A DNA stretch of 5,337 bases from positions 1-5,337 of the forward strand of contig CAZDCO010000054.1 in the NCBI GenBank assembly GCA_964504025.1, given 5' to 3'. The position numbers and the translations under genes were made by a program. The notes beneath the pieces are model-generated. The model did no database searches. It had not been told where the DNA came from and was given only the letters and a program-made list of their open reading frames with translations. This document shows, one piece after another, positions 3,275 to 5,337 of the stretch (the stretch's first letter is position 1; each line of letters opens with the position of its first letter). The DNA comes from Scatosoma sp964504025 (GTDB lineage Bacteria; Bacillota; Clostridia; Christensenellales; Borkfalkiaceae).

Positions 3275-5284
3275 TCACAACACGCGGCGTAAAAATTGCC
3301 CCGTATAACTCTTTTCGTTTTGCGCAACTTCTTCGGGCGTACCCACGCACACGATTTCGCCGCCGCCGTCGCCCCCTTCCGGTCCTAAATCGATAATATA
3401 ATCCGCCGTTTTCACGACGTCCAAATTATGTTCGATCACCAACACGGTATTGCCGCCCTCGCGCAGCTTCAACAAAATGTGGATAAGTTTATCCACGTCG
3501 TACGCGTGCAAGCCCGTCGTCGGTTCGTCCAAAATATACAATGTTTTTCCCGTCGAACGGCGCGCCAACTCAGTGGCGAGTTTCACCCGTTGTGCCTCGC
3601 CGCCCGACAACGTCGTCGAGCTTTGTCCAAGCTTCACGTACCCCAAGCCCACGTCGTTGAGCGTCTTGATTTTGTTATAAATATTCGGCACGGGCTGGAA
3701 GAACGCGCACGCCTCTTCCACCGTCATATCCAGCACGTCGGCGATACTCTTGCCCTTATAGCGCACTTCCAACGTCTCACGGTTATACCGCTTGCCGCCG
3801 CACACTTCACAGGGCACGAAAATGTCGGGCAGGAAGTGCATTTCAATCTTGATAATGCCGTCGCCGAAACAATGCTCGCAGCGTCCGCCCGAAATATTAA
3901 AGGAGAACCGCCCTGCCTTATAGCCGCGTTCCTTGGCGTCGGGCGTCATCGCGAACAGCTCGCGAACGGCGTTGAATACGCCCGTATACGTCGCGGGATT
4001 GCTCCGCGGCGTGCGCCCGATCGGAGATTGATCGATCGCGATCACTTTATCGAAATATTCCACGCCGCGAATCGCGTCGTACTTGCCCTGCGCCCGTTTC
4101 GCGCCGTTCAAGCGCGCCGACAACGTCGGTTCTACGATCTCGTTGACCAAACTCGATTTACCGCTCCCCGACACACCCGTAACGCAGGTGATCAGCCCTA
4201 CGGGAATACGCACGTTGACGTTTTTCAAATTGTTTTGCTTGCACCCGTCGATCTCCAACCACCGCCCCGTCGGCTTCGCGCGCACCGCAGGCACGTCAAT
4301 CTTCCGTCTGCCTGCCAAATAATCGCCCGTAATCGAACGAGGGGACTGCATAATCTCTTCGGGCGTACCGCACGCCACCACTTCGCCGCCGTGCACGCCC
4401 GCTTTCGGACCGATATCCACGATATAATCGGCGGAACGCATCGTATCTTCGTCGTGCTCCACGACGATCAGCGTATTGCCCAAATCGCGCAAGCCTTGCA
4501 AGGAGTGCAACAACTTCTCGTTATCCCGTTGGTGCAAGCCGATACTCGGCTCGTCCAAAATATACAACACGCCCGTCAGCGCGCTGCCGATTTGCGTTGC
4601 CAAACGAATACGTTGGCTCTCGCCGCCCGACAGCGTTACCGCCGTCCGCGACAACGTCAAGTAGTTCAGCCCGACGTTCCGCAAGAAGCCCAACCGCGCG
4701 TTGATTTCCTTGATAATCGCGTCCGCGATCAAATGCTCCGTCGGCGTCAATTTGGCTTGCACTTCGTCCATAAACGCGCAAAGATGATCCACCGACAATT
4801 CGCAAACGTCCCAAATATTTTTACCGCAAACGTACACCGATAACGCCTCTTTCTTCAACCGCTTGCCGTGGCAGCCGTCGCAGGGCGCGTTCCGCATCAG
4901 TCGTTCGATATCGCTCTTCACGCCGTCGGACGTAGAAGTCGCGTACCTGCGTTGCAGGTTATTCACGTACCCTTCCCATGTTTTTTTGAAACTCCCCGAA
5001 AACGATCGGGTAGAATAGGCCATTTCCACGCTCTCCTTGCTGCCGTACATCAACACGTCGTAGATCTCCTGCGGCAAGTCCTTTACGGGCACGTCCAACG
5101 AAAACCCGTACGCTTTGGACAGGGCGGTCAACTCCATCAACGACATCGAATTCGAGCCTAAATTCCAACCCGTTACCTTCATCGCGCCCTCGCGCAACGT
5201 TTTCGTCTTATCGGGACAAACGAGGTCGGGATCGACGAATTGCTTAAAGCCCAAGCCCGAACAAGTCGGACACGCGCCGTACAC
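3275..5284 (-). CDS. uvrA: UvrABC excinuclease subunit A, N-terminus missing
   Basis: UvrA is the ATP-driven damage sensor of bacterial nucleotide excision repair; it dimerises, finds bulky lesions and loads UvrB. The 669 visible residues align from about E. coli position 274 to the end. Positions counted from the visible start: YGACPTC (2-8), second Cys pair of the first zinc finger; Cys pair C135/C138; signature LSGGESQ (218-224), Walker B VLYILDEP (239-246) and His277 of the first ABC domain; Walker A GVSGSGKSS (370-378) of the second; zinc finger C469-x2-C472-x19-C492-x2-C495; second signature LSGGEAQ (559-565), Walker B TLYILDEP (581-588) and His619. All are intact. Missing are the first Walker A and the UvrB-binding domain. 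The apparent GTG start at 5284 is not a real start: it lies mid-protein, two bases of it belong to a duplicated 55-nt segment (5283-5337), and an in-frame TAA lies just upstream. The gene most likely continues intact in the genome. Confidence 0.93.
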   Translation of the reverse strand: MYGACPTCSGLGFKQFVDPDLVCPDKTKTLREGAMKVTGWNLGSNSMSLMELTALSKAYGFSLDVPVKDLPQEIYDVLMYGSKESVEMAYSTRSFSGSFKKTWEGYVNNLQRRYATSTSDGVKSDIERLMRNAPCDGCHGKRLKKEALSVYVCGKNIWDVCELSVDHLCAFMDEVQAKLTPTEHLIADAIIKEINARLGFLRNVGLNYLTLSRTAVTLSGGESQRIRLATQIGSALTGVLYILDEPSIGLHQRDNEKLLHSLQGLRDLGNTLIVVEHDEDTMRSADYIVDIGPKAGVHGGEVVACGTPEEIMQSPRSITGDYLAGRRKIDVPAVRAKPTGRWLEIDGCKQNNLKNVNVRIPVGLITCVTGVSGSGKSSLVNEIVEPTLSARLNGAKRAQGKYDAIRGVEYFDKVIAIDQSPIGRTPRSNPATYTGVFNAVRELFAMTPDAKERGYKAGRFSFNISGGRCEHCFGDGIIKIEMHFLPDIFVPCEVCGGKRYNRETLEVRYKGKSIADVLDMTVEEACAFFQPVPNIYNKIKTLNDVGLGYVKLGQSSTTLSGGEAQRVKLATELARRSTGKTLYILDEPTTGLHAYDVDKLIHILLKLREGGNTVLVIEHNLDVVKTADYIIDLGPEGGDGGGEIVCVGTPEEVAQNEKSYTGQFLRRVL
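4945..4999. repeat. Source copy of a 55-nt exact duplication inside uvrA
   Basis: This segment encodes part of uvrA (residues around SGSFKKTWEGYVNNLQ, the natural context). It is repeated base for base at 5283-5337, the last 55 bases of the window. The flanking bases differ (T4944 against C5282), so the match is exactly 55 nt. Here the reading frame is continuous, so this copy is the authentic one. Confidence 0.9.
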
Positions 5285-5337
5285 CTGCGTTGCAGGTTAT
5301 TCACGTACCCTTCCCATGTTTTTTTGAAACTCCCCGA
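5283..5337. other. Terminal 55-nt duplicate, probable assembly-end artefact
   Basis: Identical to 4945-4999 and in the same orientation. In the uvrA frame it reads in a shifted register with a TAA, and it replaces the expected proline codon and upstream FSFNSP-like residues before YGACPTC. A duplicate of exactly 55 nt at a sequence end is what a de Bruijn assembler using k=55 leaves at an unresolved node. A true 338-bp tandem duplication (4945-5282) is the alternative. Confidence 0.75.

Noticed and set aside
3428..4843. 471-codon open frame on the plus strand opposite uvrA
   Set aside because: Its translation is a low-complexity Arg/His/Gln-rich string with no family resemblance, and it lies wholly antisense to clearly conserved UvrA motifs. 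It is a by-product of the GC-rich coding strand.
5282..5284. GTG as the start codon of a short, 669-residue UvrA-like protein
   Set aside because: It lies in the middle of the first zinc finger region, overlaps the start of the 55-nt duplicate, and has no plausible ribosome binding site. The family begins about 270 residues earlier.

Overview
The window looks like a piece of an anaerobic, Clostridia-like (Firmicutes) chromosome, probably from an uncultured, possibly gut-associated organism. This rests on a class II fructose-bisphosphate aldolase of the short Clostridium/Giardia type, the Firmicutes-style L13 N-terminus (MKTYMA...VERKWYVIDAEG), strong AGGAGG-like ribosome binding sites, canonical TTGACT/TATAAT promoters, and a lipoprotein with BspA-type leucine-rich repeats. 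The exact lineage cannot be fixed from the sequence alone.

Layout, left to right. (1) 1-418, minus strand: the N-terminal part of a secreted LRR lipoprotein that runs off the left edge. It has its own promoter (480-509), a palindrome over the promoter, and nearby copies of a dispersed palindromic repeat. (2) 657-1740, minus strand: the rplM-rpsI operon (ribosomal proteins L13 and S9). It has a near-consensus promoter, a structured leader of about 128 nt that may be autoregulatory, and a strong intrinsic terminator. (3) 1741-1928: the divergent control region shared with fba, with helically phased A/T tracts. (4) 1929-2927, plus strand: a single-gene fba unit closed by a perfect 10-bp terminator hairpin. 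(5) 2928-3274: a gene-free spacer between convergent genes, holding several copies of the same dispersed repeat and a short direct repeat. (6) 3275-5282, minus strand: most of uvrA, the excision-repair damage sensor, lacking about 270 N-terminal residues.

The genes are housekeeping functions (translation, glycolysis, DNA repair) plus one surface protein. They do not form one pathway, and I see no new multi-gene system. The most important irregularity is at the right end. The last 55 bases (5283-5337) are an exact copy of 4945-4999 inside uvrA, and they begin just where the expected uvrA sequence stops. This points to an assembly-graph artefact, or a local tandem duplication, rather than the true upstream sequence. 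The other items worth a second look are the rplM leader, the dispersed repeat family (one degenerate copy supplies a -35 box) and the palindrome over the lipoprotein promoter.
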